From contig JASBVV010000002.1 in assembly GCA_029960885.1 (NCBI GenBank), positions 20,222 through 84,221 of the forward strand: a DNA stretch of 64,000 nt. The letters run 5' to 3'. Of the stretch, positions 16,759 through 26,076 are shown in pieces (the first letter of the stretch is position 1; every line of letters begins with the position of its first letter). A program made the position numbers and the translations under genes. The notes beneath the pieces were generated by a model. It made no database searches. It worked only from the letters and a program-made list of their open reading frames with translations, and was not told the origin of the DNA. This DNA is from Kyrpidia sp. (GTDB lineage Bacteria > Bacillota > Bacilli > Kyrpidiales > Kyrpidiaceae).

Positions 16759-17944
16759 GCGAGGGCGCTTCGGTCGGTTCGGCGGGCAGTACGTGCCCGA
16801 GACCCTGATGTCCGCCCTGGAGGCGTTGGAAAAAGATTATTGGACGTGGAAAGACGATGAACGGTTTTGTCGGGACCTGGATCGATTTTTGGCGGATTAC
16901 GCCGGACGGCCGACACCCCTGTATTTTGCCGAGCGGCTGACGGAGTACGCCGGAGGAGCCCAGATCTGGCTGAAAAGGGAAGACCTGACCCACACCGGCG
17001 CCCACAAGATCAACAACACCATTGGGCAAGGACTGCTCGCCCTTTATACCGGTAAGAAGAGGGTGATCGCCGAAACCGGGGCGGGGCAGCATGGCGTGGC
17101 CACAGCGACGGTGGCCGCCCGGTTGGGCCTGGCTTGCACGGTGTTCATGGGAGAAGAAGACATTCGCCGCCAGGCGCTCAACGTGTTCCGCATGCGGCTG
17201 CTCGGCGCCGAGGTGGTGGCCGTTTCCTCCGGCACGGGGACGTTGAAAGATGCCATGAATGAGGCGATTCGACACTGGGTGGAACATGTGGAAGACAGCT
17301 TTTACGTGCTCGGAACCGTGGGGGGACCGCATCCCTACCCGGTGATGGTTCGGAATTTCCAGCGCGTCATCGGCGAAGAAGCCAAGGTGCAGTTGCGTGA
17401 GAAAACGGGTCGCCTGCCCGACGCGATCGTCGCTTGTGTGGGGGGCGGGAGCAACGCCATGGGGATTTTCTATCCGTTTCTCGACGATTCCGAGGTTCGG
17501 CTGTTCGGGGTGGAGGCTGCGGGAAAAGGGCTCCCGACGGGCCTTCACGCCGCGGCGTTGGAAGGGGGGGAGCCCGGTATTCTCCACGGGTCCTTCACCT
17601 ATCTGTTGCAGGATGCGTACGGTCAGGTGACCCCCGCCCACTCGATCTCGGCGGGATTGGATTACCCTGGAGTGGGACCGGAGCACGCGTATCTGCACGA
17701 AACGGGCCGGGTGCGTTACGTGGGCGTGACGGACGATCAAGCGCTGGAGGCGTTCTACCGTTTGGCCGAACTGGAGGGCATTCTCCCGGCTTTGGAGAGT
17801 GCCCATGCGGTGGCATACGCCCTGGAACTGGCCCGAAGCATGGATCCGGACCGGGTGGTTCTGATCAGTCTCTCCGGACGCGGCGACAAGGATGTGGAAA
17901 CGGTGATGCGCCATCGGCCGGACCTCGGGGGTGATCTCCGATGA
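16742..17944 (+). CDS. trpB: Tryptophan synthase beta chain
   Basis: TrpB is the PLP enzyme that condenses indole with serine. The PLP lysine is in [13 protein letters not shown] near residue 85, preceded by [21 protein letters not shown] near 108 and the phosphate-binding GGGSNAMG near 233 complete the active site. The 400-residue length is typical of TrpB1. It overlaps trpF by 17 nt and trpA by 4 nt, consistent with equimolar production of the alpha-beta complex. Confidence 0.97.
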   Translation: MTGPDERGRFGRFGGQYVPETLMSALEALEKDYWTWKDDERFCRDLDRFLADYAGRPTPLYFAERLTEYAGGAQIWLKREDLTHTGAHKINNTIGQGLLALYTGKKRVIAETGAGQHGVATATVAARLGLACTVFMGEEDIRRQALNVFRMRLLGAEVVAVSSGTGTLKDAMNEAIRHWVEHVEDSFYVLGTVGGPHPYPVMVRNFQRVIGEEAKVQLREKTGRLPDAIVACVGGGSNAMGIFYPFLDDSEVRLFGVEAAGKGLPTGLHAAALEGGEPGILHGSFTYLLQDAYGQVTPAHSISAGLDYPGVGPEHAYLHETGRVRYVGVTDDQALEAFYRLAELEGILPALESAHAVAYALELARSMDPDRVVLISLSGRGDKDVETVMRHRPDLGGDLR

Positions 17945-18783
17945 CCACCGCGTTGCTAGAAGCCCTGAACAAGAGGCGCCAACGGGGAGAGACGGCGTTC
18001 ATCCCGTTTGTCACCCTCGGAGACCCGACGCTGGAGGTGACGGTGGAGGCGGTCCGTCGGCTGGTTCTGGCCGGCGCCGACGCCGTGGAGATCGGCGTGC
18101 CCTATTCCGATCCCTTGGCGGATGGCCCAACGATCCAAGCGGCTTCGGAGCGGGCCCTTCGGGGCGGGTTTCAACTGCCCGATCTGTTTCGCTTGGGGCC
18201 GAATCTCCGGGAGGTGGCCGGGGAGGTTCCTCTCATCGCTTTCACCTATGCCAATCCGGTGTATCGCTGGGGGTGGGAGGCATTCCCGCGGGACTTGGCG
18301 AATTCTGGCTACACCGGACTGATCGTGCCGGATTTGCCCATGGAGGAAGCCGGTCCGTTGCGGGATGCGGCGGACCGGTCCGGGGTCGCCTTGGTCCCGT
18401 TGATCGCGCCCACCAGCCACCGGCGGATTCGGCGGATTTGCGAAACGGCCAGGGGATTCATTTATGCGGTGTCGTCCACCGGGGTCACCGGGGTCAGGCA
18501 ACGTCTGCCGGAAAAGCTCCCGAGGCTCATCGAGGACATCCGGCGGTACACCGATCTTCCGATCGGGGTTGGGTTCGGGATCGGCAATCCGGAGACGGCG
18601 GCGGCGGTGGCCGAATGGGCGGACGCCGTGATCGTGGGGAGTGCGCTCGTGCGAAGATTGGCCGCGATTGCGGAGGATGGGAGAGAGCCCCAGGCCGTTC
18701 TGGACGATCTTGAGGTTTTCGCCCGCAGCTTGGCGGCCCCCCTGCGGGGGAAGGAGAAACGAGGCGATCGCCGCTGTGAGTGA
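17941..18783 (+). CDS. trpA: Tryptophan synthase alpha chain
   Basis: TrpA cleaves indole-3-glycerol phosphate and channels indole to TrpB. The 280-residue barrel has the catalytic glutamate in [19 protein letters not shown] (near residue 50) and the aspartate in [14 protein letters not shown] (near 127); [10 protein letters not shown] near 178 and GFGI near 210 bind phosphate. The C-terminus extends into the tyrA start, overlapping it by 8 nt. Confidence 0.96.
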   Translation: MTTALLEALNKRRQRGETAFIPFVTLGDPTLEVTVEAVRRLVLAGADAVEIGVPYSDPLADGPTIQAASERALRGGFQLPDLFRLGPNLREVAGEVPLIAFTYANPVYRWGWEAFPRDLANSGYTGLIVPDLPMEEAGPLRDAADRSGVALVPLIAPTSHRRIRRICETARGFIYAVSSTGVTGVRQRLPEKLPRLIEDIRRYTDLPIGVGFGIGNPETAAAVAEWADAVIVGSALVRRLAAIAEDGREPQAVLDDLEVFARSLAAPLRGKEKRGDRRCE

Positions 18784-19897
18784 GGCACAAGCTGCCGCGG
18801 TTCATCGGATCGCGATAGTCGGATGCGGATTGATCGGCGGGTCTCTGGCCTTGGCATGGCAACGGGCCGGCGTGGCCGGAGAGATCATCGGCGTGGACTT
18901 GCGCATGGATCACCTCGAGGCGGCTTTGCGAATCGGCGCCATCGACCGGGCGCTGACCTTGGACGAAGCGATCGAAGAGGCCAATGTGGTGGTGCTGGCG
19001 GCGCCGGTCGGGGAATCGCTGATGTTGCTCAGGGACATCGCCCGGCATGGGCTGGCCGAGGGGACGCTCGTCACCGATGTCGGCAGCACCAAGCGTGCGA
19101 TCTGCGAAGAGGCGCTGGCCGTGTTGCCCAAAGGCGTGTCGTTTATCGGCGGTCATCCCATGGCCGGTTCGGAGAAATCGGGTATACGATCGGCTTCGCC
19201 GCGGTTGTTTGAAAATGCGGTGTACGTGCTGACTCCGCATCAGGATGAGGGGCCCGACATGAAGGAACGGGCCCGAAAACTGGTCGCGGCCACCGGCGCC
19301 CAGGTCCTGCTCATGGATCCCGAGCGACACGACCGGCTGGTGGCGGCGGTCAGTCACCTGCCCCACGTGGTGGCTGCCCAATTGGTCCTCCAGGTGGCGG
19401 AGTTGGGCGAATCGGATCCGTTGTATCCCGTGCTGGCCGCAGGGGGGTTTCGCGATGTGACCCGGGTGGCTTCGGGTCATCCGGTGATGTGGCGGGATAT
19501 TCTGCTGACCAACGGGGACCGGATCCGGCCGCTTCTCGAACGCTGGCAGGCCCAGATTCACGAGTTGCTCGTGTGGATCGATCGCCGGGACGGAGAGGCG
19601 CTGGAGTCGTTTTTCCGGCGGGCGGCCGACTGGCGCGACGCCCTGCCGGTGCGGGGACGGGGGGCCATTCGCCCGGCGTACCAGTGTACCGTCGACGTTC
19701 CCGATGAACCGGGCATCATCGGGCGGATCGCCACGATGCTCGGAGAAGCCGGGATCAACCTGCGAAATATTGGGATTCTGGAAAGCCGGGAGGAAGAGGA
19801 CGGCCAATTGATCCTGACGTTCGGCACCGAAATGGAGCGGGACGAGGCGTTGCGGTTGCTGGAGTCCCGGGGATTCACCGTGAATCTGCGGATGTAA
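18776..19897 (+). CDS. tyrA: Prephenate dehydrogenase with C-terminal ACT domain
   Basis: TyrA oxidatively decarboxylates prephenate to 4-hydroxyphenylpyruvate using NAD. The Rossmann motif IAIVGCGLIGGSLALA lies near residues 12-27, DVGSTK near 103, GGHPMAGSEKSG near 127-138, and an ACT domain (TVDVPDEPGIIGRIATMLGE) near 305-372 is expected to sense an aromatic amino acid. At 373 residues it matches the B. subtilis enzyme. I chose GTG 18776; the longer upstream frame overlaps trpA and lacks family similarity. hisC, which precedes tyrA in B. subtilis, is missing here. Confidence 0.94.
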   Translation: MSEAQAAAVHRIAIVGCGLIGGSLALAWQRAGVAGEIIGVDLRMDHLEAALRIGAIDRALTLDEAIEEANVVVLAAPVGESLMLLRDIARHGLAEGTLVTDVGSTKRAICEEALAVLPKGVSFIGGHPMAGSEKSGIRSASPRLFENAVYVLTPHQDEGPDMKERARKLVAATGAQVLLMDPERHDRLVAAVSHLPHVVAAQLVLQVAELGESDPLYPVLAAGGFRDVTRVASGHPVMWRDILLTNGDRIRPLLERWQAQIHELLVWIDRRDGEALESFFRRAADWRDALPVRGRGAIRPAYQCTVDVPDEPGIIGRIATMLGEAGINLRNIGILESREEEDGQLILTFGTEMERDEALRLLESRGFTVNLRM

Positions 19898-19941
19898 GGG
19901 AACGAGGCCGTATCCCGGACGTGCGCATGGAGGTGAGGGGC

Positions 19942-21246
19942 ATGCGGCTGATCGTAGAACCGGCGACGGCCTTGAAGGGACAAGCCCGGGTGCCGGGGGA
20001 CAAATCGATCTCCCACCGCGCGGTGATGTTCGCCTCGCTGGCCGAGGGGGTATCCCGGGTGGAAGGGTTTCTCTTGGGCGCGGACTGTCTGAGGACTGTC
20101 GCGTGCATGCGGGCCCTCGGGGTGTCTGTGGATCTCGATGGAGATGCGGTGGTTGTTCACGGGGTCGGTTTGCAAGGATTGCAGGAACCCGAGGATATTC
20201 TCGATGTGGGAAACTCCGGAACCACCATCCGCCTGCTGCTGGGCCTTTTGGCCGGGCAGACCTTTCACTGTTGTTTGACGGGCGACGAGTCAATCCGGAG
20301 ACGGCCCATGGCCCGGGCGGCCAAACCGTTGCGCAGTATGGGGGCCCGGATCGACGGCCGAAAAGATGGGGATCTCGCGCCCCTATCCATCCGGGGCGGG
20401 GACCTGCGGTCCATCAAATATCAGATGCCCGTGGCCAGTGCCCAGGTCAAGTCCGCGGTGCTTCTGGCCGGTCTTTTTGCTTCGGGGGTCACCGGGGTGA
20501 AGGAACCCGTCCCGTCCCGAGATCATACCGAACGGATGTTGCAGGCCCTCGGGGCCCCGTTGTCCAGAAGGAGCGGATTCACGGAAATCGGCCGGCCGGC
20601 CCGGCTGCGTCCCCTGGACATCCGAATTCCCGGGGACCTGTCCTCCGCGGCCTTTCCTTTGGTCGCGGGATTGATCGTCCCCGGAAGCGAAATCGTCCTC
20701 GAGGAGGTGGGGGTGAACCCGACCCGTACCGGCATCCTCGATGCGCTCGGCGCCATGGGCGCCCGGATTGCCGTGGAACCCCGGGAGGACCAGGCCGGGG
20801 AACCCACCGCCCGGATCGTCGTTCGCTCGCTCCCTCTCGTCGGCACTCGGGTCGCCGGCGCCGCCATCCCCCGGTTGATCGACGAGATTCCCATCCTCGC
20901 CGTGGCGGCGGCCGCGGCCGAAGGCGTGACCGAAATTCGAGACGCCGCGGAGCTTCGCCTGAAGGAAACGGACCGCATCCGCACCGTGGCCGAGGAACTT
21001 CGCAAATTCGGAGTCAGGATCGCGGAGTTGGAGGACGGGTTAATCATTGAAGGCGGAGGCCCCCTGAAAGGGGCGCACTGCCGGAGCCACGGCGATCACC
21101 GGATTGCGATGGCCATGGCGGTGGCCGGACTGGCGGCCGAAGGGGAAACGGTGGTGGAGGGATGGGAGGCGGCGGATGTCTCTTTCCCGGGATTCGTCGA
21201 TCTTCTCGTCTCCCTCGGAGCTCGAGTCCGGATCGAAGAAGATTGA
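19942..21246 (+). CDS. aroA: 3-phosphoshikimate 1-carboxyvinyltransferase (EPSP synthase)
   Basis: AroA adds enolpyruvate to shikimate-3-phosphate. The substrate-binding start GQARVPGDKSISHRAVMFAS lies near residues 12-30, the PEP site DVGNSGTTIRLLLG near 90, DESIRRRPM near 118, and the C-terminal domain includes LRLKETDRI near 340 and SHGDHRIAMAMAVAG near 380. ATG 19942 was chosen because GGAGGTGAGG precedes it at the right distance; GTG 19921 and ATG 19927 are in frame upstream. It is the last gene of the aromatic supra-operon and ends at a bidirectional terminator. Confidence 0.96.
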   Translation: MRLIVEPATALKGQARVPGDKSISHRAVMFASLAEGVSRVEGFLLGADCLRTVACMRALGVSVDLDGDAVVVHGVGLQGLQEPEDILDVGNSGTTIRLLLGLLAGQTFHCCLTGDESIRRRPMARAAKPLRSMGARIDGRKDGDLAPLSIRGGDLRSIKYQMPVASAQVKSAVLLAGLFASGVTGVKEPVPSRDHTERMLQALGAPLSRRSGFTEIGRPARLRPLDIRIPGDLSSAAFPLVAGLIVPGSEIVLEEVGVNPTRTGILDALGAMGARIAVEPREDQAGEPTARIVVRSLPLVGTRVAGAAIPRLIDEIPILAVAAAAAEGVTEIRDAAELRLKETDRIRTVAEELRKFGVRIAELEDGLIIEGGGPLKGAHCRSHGDHRIAMAMAVAGLAAEGETVVEGWEAADVSFPGFVDLLVSLGARVRIEED

Positions 21247-21285
21247 AAAAGCACCCCGGGGTCATCCCCCGAGGTACGCTTTTTT
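21246..21285. terminator. Bidirectional terminator between aroA and livF
   Basis: AAAAAGC (21246-21252) and GCTTTTTT (21278-21285) flank a GC-rich stem, ACCCCGGGG (21253-21261) against CCCCCGAGGT (21266-21275). The T-run on each strand suits both convergent genes. The livF stop codon (21262-21264) sits in the loop, so the last livF codons form half of the stem. Confidence 0.85.
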
Positions 21286-21966
21286 GACCTCTTCGCTCTG
21301 GGCCAGTTCCGCCGAGGATCCGCTCAATTTGATTTGGCCGGTTTCCAGAACATATGCCCGATTGGCGACCGAGAGCGCCATGTGGGCGTTCTGCTCCACC
21401 AGCAGGATGGTCGTTCCCGCCCGGTTGATCTCCCCGATGATCTGAAAAATCTCCTGGACCAGGATCGGGGCCAGCCCCATGGAAGGCTCATCCAGGAGCA
21501 GCAGTCGGGGGCGGGCCATCAGCGCCCGCCCGATGGCCAGCATCTGCTGCTCGCCCCCGGAAAGGGTGCCGGCCAGTTGCTTGCGCCGTTCCTGCAAGCG
21601 GGGAAAGCGGCTGTATACCATTTCCAGGTCCTTTTGAACGCCCGCTTTGTCCTTTCGCAGATACGCCCCCATCTCCAAGTTTTCTTCGACGCTCATGGTG
21701 GCGAAAACCCGGCGCCCCTCCGGGACCTGGGAGATGCCCAAACGAACGATCTCTTTGGCCGGGGTTTTGATCACCGAACGGCCTTCGAACTGCACGTCGC
21801 CGCTCCGGGGCGTGATCAGTCCGGAAATGGTCCGCAGCAGCGTGGTCTTTCCCGCACCGTTGGCCCCGATGAGGGTGACGATCTCGCCCGGGCCGACGGT
21901 GAGGGAAATGTTTTTCAGGGCGTGAATGACCCCGTAATACACGTTCAAATCCCGCACGTTCAACAT
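21262..21966 (-). CDS. livF: Branched-chain amino acid ABC transporter, ATPase LivF
   Basis: One of two ATPases of a LivKHMGF-type importer. Walker A is GANGAGKTT near residue 34, the signature LSGGEQQMLAIGRAL near 135, and Walker B LLLLDEPSMGLAPI near 156; the GLAPI sequence is typical of LivF. The 234-residue length is normal. It ends inside the terminator hairpin shared with aroA and overlaps livG by one base. Confidence 0.92.
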   Translation of the reverse strand: MLNVRDLNVYYGVIHALKNISLTVGPGEIVTLIGANGAGKTTLLRTISGLITPRSGDVQFEGRSVIKTPAKEIVRLGISQVPEGRRVFATMSVEENLEMGAYLRKDKAGVQKDLEMVYSRFPRLQERRKQLAGTLSGGEQQMLAIGRALMARPRLLLLDEPSMGLAPILVQEIFQIIGEINRAGTTILLVEQNAHMALSVANRAYVLETGQIKLSGSSAELAQSEEVKKAYLGG

Positions 21967-22733
21967 TACGAGGTCACCTCCCCGAGATATGCCTCAATGA
22001 CTTTCGGATTGGAACGGATTTCTTCGGGGGTGCCCTGGGCGATCACCGTGCCGTGGTCCAGAACGTAGATCCGTTCGCAGATCCCCATGACCAAAGACAT
22101 GTCGTGCTCGATCAACAGAATGGTCAGGGAGAATCGTTCCCGAATGAAGCGGATGAGCTCCATCAACTCTCGGGTTTCCTGGGGGTTCATCCCGGCCGCC
22201 GGTTCGTCGAGCAAAAGGAGCCTGGGCTGAGTGGCCAGAGCCCTGGCGATTTCCAGCCGCCGCTGTTCTCCGTAGGGCAGATTTTTCGCCATCTCGTCTT
22301 TCTTGCCCTCCAAGTGGAAGATGGACAAGAAGGCCATGGCTTTGTCCTCAATCTCCCGTTCGCCGCGAAAATGGTTCGGCAACCGGAGAATCGACGAAAA
22401 CACCCCGTGCCGGACATGGTTGTGATAGGCGATTTTCACGTTGTCCAGCACCGTCATGTCGCTGAACAGGCGGATGTTTTGAAAGGTCCTCGCGATTCCC
22501 GCTTTGTTGATCCGCCACGGCGCCCGCCCCACCAGCGACTCACCGTCGAATTGGATCCGGCCTTCGGAGGGCGCGTACACCCCGGTGAGAAGGTTGAAAA
22601 TGGTGGTCTTGCCCGCTCCGTTGGGGCCGATCAATCCCACCAATTCCCCTTGATTCAAATGGAGGGAAACCCCGGAAACGGCTCGCAGTCCGCCGAATAC
22701 ACAGGTCACCCGATCCATTTCAAGGAGCGGCAT
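21966..22733 (-). CDS. livG: Branched-chain amino acid ABC transporter, ATPase LivG
   Basis: The second ATPase, with Walker A GPNGAGKTTIFNLLTG near residue 38, the LivG-specific ARTFQNIRLF near 82, and Walker B LLLLDEPAAGMNPQET near 170. The signature region is PYGEQRRLEIARAL instead of the usual LSGGQ, which is standard for LivG. It has 255 residues. Its start overlaps the end of livM by 14 nt, so translation is coupled. Confidence 0.92.
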   Translation of the reverse strand: MPLLEMDRVTCVFGGLRAVSGVSLHLNQGELVGLIGPNGAGKTTIFNLLTGVYAPSEGRIQFDGESLVGRAPWRINKAGIARTFQNIRLFSDMTVLDNVKIAYHNHVRHGVFSSILRLPNHFRGEREIEDKAMAFLSIFHLEGKKDEMAKNLPYGEQRRLEIARALATQPRLLLLDEPAAGMNPQETRELMELIRFIRERFSLTILLIEHDMSLVMGICERIYVLDHGTVIAQGTPEEIRSNPKVIEAYLGEVTS

Positions 22734-23700
22734 GTCCGTCCCTCCTTCTTCCCAGTCCGATGGAAGAAAGTCGAAACTCTTTCGTTCCCATCAGCCCCTG
22801 GGGCCGGAAAATCATGATGAGGATGAGGATCAGGGAGTAGATCACCATCTGCCACTGTGGATAATCCTGAAGCAGCGCGGTGATGAGTGTCAGAACCACC
22901 GCTCCGAGGATGGATCCCGTGATGCTGCCCAGTCCCCCCAACACCACGATCACCAAGATATTAAAGCTCTGCAAAAACCCATAAGACGTGGGTTTGATGA
23001 AATAGAAGGTGTGAGCGGCCAGTGCGCCGGCCAGCCCGGCGAACAGGGCGCCGATGGTAAACGCCAACACTTTGTAATACGTGACATTGATCCCCATCAT
23101 CTCCGCCGCGACTTCATTTTCCCGCACGGCGATACAAGCCCGTCCGTGCCGGGATCGGACAAAATTGGCAATCACCGCCACAGTAATCAGGGCCGCAAAA
23201 TACAGCCAGGTGAAGTTGGTTTCCTTGTGGACCGTCATGCCCGCCGCGCCCCCGACATATTGCAGATTGATCAGGACCACTTGGATAATCTGCCCAAAGC
23301 CCAGGGTGGTGATGGCCAGATAGTCGCCTTTGAGCCGGAGGGTGGGGATGCCGATCAGAAGACCGATGAAAGCGGTGAACACACAGGCGACGAGCAGGGC
23401 CGCCGGGAACGGCAGGTGCATCTTGGCCGTCATGACGGCGGAGGTGTAGGCGCCCACGCCGGCGAACCCGGCGTGACCGATGGAAAACTGCCCGGTGAAG
23501 CCGTTGATGAGGTTGAGACTCACGGCCAGGATTACATTGAGACACATTTGATACACGATCAGCGACATGTACGAATCGATGACGCCGGAGTCGATCAAAA
23601 GGCCCAGTACGGCGTAAAGAACCAGCCCCGCGGCAATCCATACCCAAAACGTCCATCGGCTCGATTTGGCCGCGCGTCCATTTGCGTTCATTCCCGTCAC
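22720..23700 (-). CDS. livM: Branched-chain amino acid ABC transporter, permease LivM
   Basis: A 326-residue membrane permease with about nine hydrophobic segments. The family stretch LNLINGFTGQFSIGHAGFAGVGAY lies near residues 60-83 (quoted in part), the LivM loop RLKGDYLAITTLGFGQII near 122, and the cytoplasmic EAA-like loop CIAVRENEVAAEMMGINV near 187. The start is GTG 23700, with an in-frame ATG at 23691 as alternative. The stop of livH directly precedes it. Confidence 0.9.
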   Translation of the reverse strand: MTGMNANGRAAKSSRWTFWVWIAAGLVLYAVLGLLIDSGVIDSYMSLIVYQMCLNVILAVSLNLINGFTGQFSIGHAGFAGVGAYTSAVMTAKMHLPFPAALLVACVFTAFIGLLIGIPTLRLKGDYLAITTLGFGQIIQVVLINLQYVGGAAGMTVHKETNFTWLYFAALITVAVIANFVRSRHGRACIAVRENEVAAEMMGINVTYYKVLAFTIGALFAGLAGALAAHTFYFIKPTSYGFLQSFNILVIVVLGGLGSITGSILGAVVLTLITALLQDYPQWQMVIYSLILILIMIFRPQGLMGTKEFRLSSIGLGRRRDGHAAP

Positions 23701-24579
23701 CTACACTTTCTCCCGGGCGTGCTTGCCGAAGAGGCCTTCGGGTTTGATGAGGAGGATGAGAATCAGCAGGGCGAACGCAACGGCGTCCCGCCACAGGGAG
23801 AACCCCAGGGATTGGACCAAAGTTTCGATCAGCCCCAAAACCAGACCGCCCACCATGGCACCGGGAATGATGCCGATGCCGCCGAGCACCGCGGCGATGA
23901 ACGCCTTCAGGCCAGGCATGATGCCCATGAGCGGATCGATGGCGCTGTAATATGCCCCGTACACCACCCCCGCCGCGGCGGCCAGGGCGGAGCCGATGGC
24001 GAAGGTGAACGAAATGGTGCGGTCGACATCGATGCCCATGAGTTGGGCGGCCTCGGGGTCGTAGGCCACCGCCCGCATGGCCTTGCCGATTTTTGTGCGA
24101 TGGACGATGTACTGGAGAATGACCATCATAACCACCGTCAGGGCGATGATGCCGATCTGTTTCGTGCTGACGGTGACACCGCCGAGGTTGAACGCGGTGT
24201 CCGGCAACATGTTCGGATAGCCCCGGGCCTGGGCTCCCACCGTGATGATTCCGGCGTTCTCGAGAAACAGCGAGACGCCGATGGCCGTGATCAACGCCGC
24301 GATCCGGGTGGATTTGCGCAACGGACGATAAGCAAACCGTTCGATCACGACCCCGAGGACGGCGCAGGCCGCCATGGAAACGACCAGGGAACCGAAGAAG
24401 CCCAGGTGCAGCCCGGTGTACGAAAAGTACGCCACAAAGGCTCCCGCCATGAACACGTCGCCGTGGGCGAAGTTGATCAATTTGATGATCCCGTACACCA
24501 TGGTATAGCCCAGGGCGATCAGGGCATAAATGCTGCCCACGGACAGGCCGTTGATCAACTGCTGGATAAATGTCGTCAT
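23701..24579 (-). CDS. livH: Branched-chain amino acid ABC transporter, permease LivH
   Basis: The 292-residue partner permease begins with QQLINGLSVGSIYALIALGYT, characteristic of LivH, and has NFAHGDVFMAGAFVAY near residue 37 and the EAA-like loop MRAVAYDPEAAQLMGIDV near 157. ATG 24579 follows GAGGGGGC. A GC-rich hairpin separates it from livK upstream. Confidence 0.91.
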   Translation of the reverse strand: MTTFIQQLINGLSVGSIYALIALGYTMVYGIIKLINFAHGDVFMAGAFVAYFSYTGLHLGFFGSLVVSMAACAVLGVVIERFAYRPLRKSTRIAALITAIGVSLFLENAGIITVGAQARGYPNMLPDTAFNLGGVTVSTKQIGIIALTVVMMVILQYIVHRTKIGKAMRAVAYDPEAAQLMGIDVDRTISFTFAIGSALAAAAGVVYGAYYSAIDPLMGIMPGLKAFIAAVLGGIGIIPGAMVGGLVLGLIETLVQSLGFSLWRDAVAFALLILILLIKPEGLFGKHAREKV

Positions 24580-24601
24580 GGTGCCCCCTCTTTCACACGG
24601 T

Positions 24602-24622
24602 AAAGGGGGGTTTCCCCCCCTT
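24602..24622 (-). repeat. GC-rich hairpin between livK and livH
   Basis: AAAGGGGGG, TTT and CCCCCCC TT form a near-perfect stem of at least six G-C pairs with a 3-nt loop. Such hairpins after a binding-protein gene commonly give more binding protein than permease, by mRNA stabilisation or partial termination. No long T-run follows on the minus strand, so read-through is expected. Confidence 0.65.
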
Positions 24623-24660
24623 GCGCGACATCAATGGAACGGCCCCCCGAATCCGGGCGA

Positions 24661-25839
24661 TCACGTGGTCGGTTGAATCTTGGTCCGGAACACCTGTTTC
24701 CCGTCTTTCATCTCAATGACCACCGCGGCTTTCACCGGGTTGTGGTACCGGTCGATGGACATAGTCCCCGTGATGGCGTCGAAGCTTTTCGTCTGGGCCA
24801 GGGCGTCTTTGATCTTGACCGGATCGGCGGATCCAGCCCGTTTGATGGCGTCGGCCACCAGACGCACCGTGTCATAACCCAAGGCGGCAAAACCATCCGG
24901 CTTCCGGTTGTATTTTGCCTGGAATTTTTTGACGAAGTCCTGAATCCTTGGATCCGGATCGTCGGACGAGTAATGGTTCGTGAAAAACACATGGTTGGTG
25001 TTCTGTGCGCCGGCGATCTGGACCAGGGTATCCGAATCATATCCGTCCCCGCCGAGGATCGGTTGGTTCATCCCGAGTTCCCGGGCTTGCTTGATGATCT
25101 TGCCCACGTCCTGATAATAGTTCGGAACGTATAACAGATCCGGGTTCAGGCCTTTGATTCGGGTCAGGGTCGTGCGGAAGTCGGAGTCGGTGGATGTGTA
25201 GGATTCAGAGCCGATGATCTTGCCGCCCTGTTTTTCAAATTCCTTTTTGAAGGCGTCGGCCAGTCCTTTGGCGTAGTCGCTGTCGTTGGCGACATACAGG
25301 ACGGCCGTCTTCGCCTTGAGATCCTTGATGGCGAAATCGGCGCCGACCGTGCCCTGGAACGGGTCGATGAAGCAGGTTCGGAAGGCGAAATCGTTCACCT
25401 TGCCCGTGCTTTCATCGACGGTGATCTTCGCCGCCGTCCCCGTGGGCGTAACAATCGGGATCTTCGCGTCGGTGGCCACGTTCAGCTCCGCCATGGTGTT
25501 GCCGGTGGTGGCCGGGCCCAATATTGCGACAACTTTTTGTTCAATTAATTTTTGCGCAATGGTCGTTGACTGGGTGGTGTCGGATTGGTTGTCCAGAGCG
25601 ATCAACTGCAACTGCTTCCCGAGGACCCCTCCGGTCTGGTTGATCTCGTCCACCGCCAACTGCATGCCGTCCCGCGCCGAGCTCCCGTATGCCGACACCT
25701 GTCCCGACAGTTCGAGGTTGGCGCCTAATTTAATGGTGTCGCCGGAACCTCCGCCCGCGGTGCCCGAGCCCGAACCGCAGGCCGAGAGCAGCGCGCCGCC
25801 CAAAAGCAGCGCCGTCACCACTGACAATGGCTTTTTCAT
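24661..25839 (-). CDS. livK: Branched-chain amino acid ABC transporter, substrate-binding lipoprotein LivK
   Basis: A 392-residue extracellular binding protein of the leucine-binding type. The signal peptide ends in the lipobox LLSAC with the lipidated cysteine at residue 21, followed by a Gly/Ser linker. Then IKLGANLELSGQVSAYGSSARDGMQLAVDEIN (in part) and VVAILGPATTGNTMAELNVA near residue 100 are typical Peripla_BP_6 elements. The ligand (branched amino acids, amides or another small molecule) cannot be fixed from sequence. ATG 25839 follows AAGGGGGTC; an upstream in-frame ATG is not used. It is the first gene of the operon, with an AT-rich leader containing TATGAT on the minus strand. Confidence 0.92.
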   Translation of the reverse strand: MKKPLSVVTALLLGGALLSACGSGSGTAGGGSGDTIKLGANLELSGQVSAYGSSARDGMQLAVDEINQTGGVLGKQLQLIALDNQSDTTQSTTIAQKLIEQKVVAILGPATTGNTMAELNVATDAKIPIVTPTGTAAKITVDESTGKVNDFAFRTCFIDPFQGTVGADFAIKDLKAKTAVLYVANDSDYAKGLADAFKKEFEKQGGKIIGSESYTSTDSDFRTTLTRIKGLNPDLLYVPNYYQDVGKIIKQARELGMNQPILGGDGYDSDTLVQIAGAQNTNHVFFTNHYSSDDPDPRIQDFVKKFQAKYNRKPDGFAALGYDTVRLVADAIKRAGSADPVKIKDALAQTKSFDAITGTMSIDRYHNPVKAAVVIEMKDGKQVFRTKIQPTT

Positions 25840-26076
25840 GGTTCGACCCCCTTGAAGGAAGAGCTGAATATATAACAACCTTAATCATACAGCACTAGGA
25901 GATGAAAATGCAGTGCCGCAAGCGGGCGAGATTCTGAGAAAACTGCGCATCTCCGAACCATTTCTCGTCCTATCCGCGGATTTTCATGGATTCCGCCGGC
26001 ATCCGCTATGTTTGAATACATGATGGGTCGAGTACACATCCTAAAGTGGGAGTGGTGTGTCAAGGAGGGGACGGAT

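Noticed and set aside
22732..24603. 623-codon open frame on the plus strand opposite livM and livH
   Set aside because: It is the mirror image of two well-supported permease genes in GC-rich DNA, with a histidine/aspartate-rich composition typical of antisense frames and no ribosome-binding site.
24602..24622. livK-livH hairpin as a full terminator
   Set aside because: No T-run follows on the minus strand, and livH lacks another promoter; partial termination or mRNA stabilisation is more likely.
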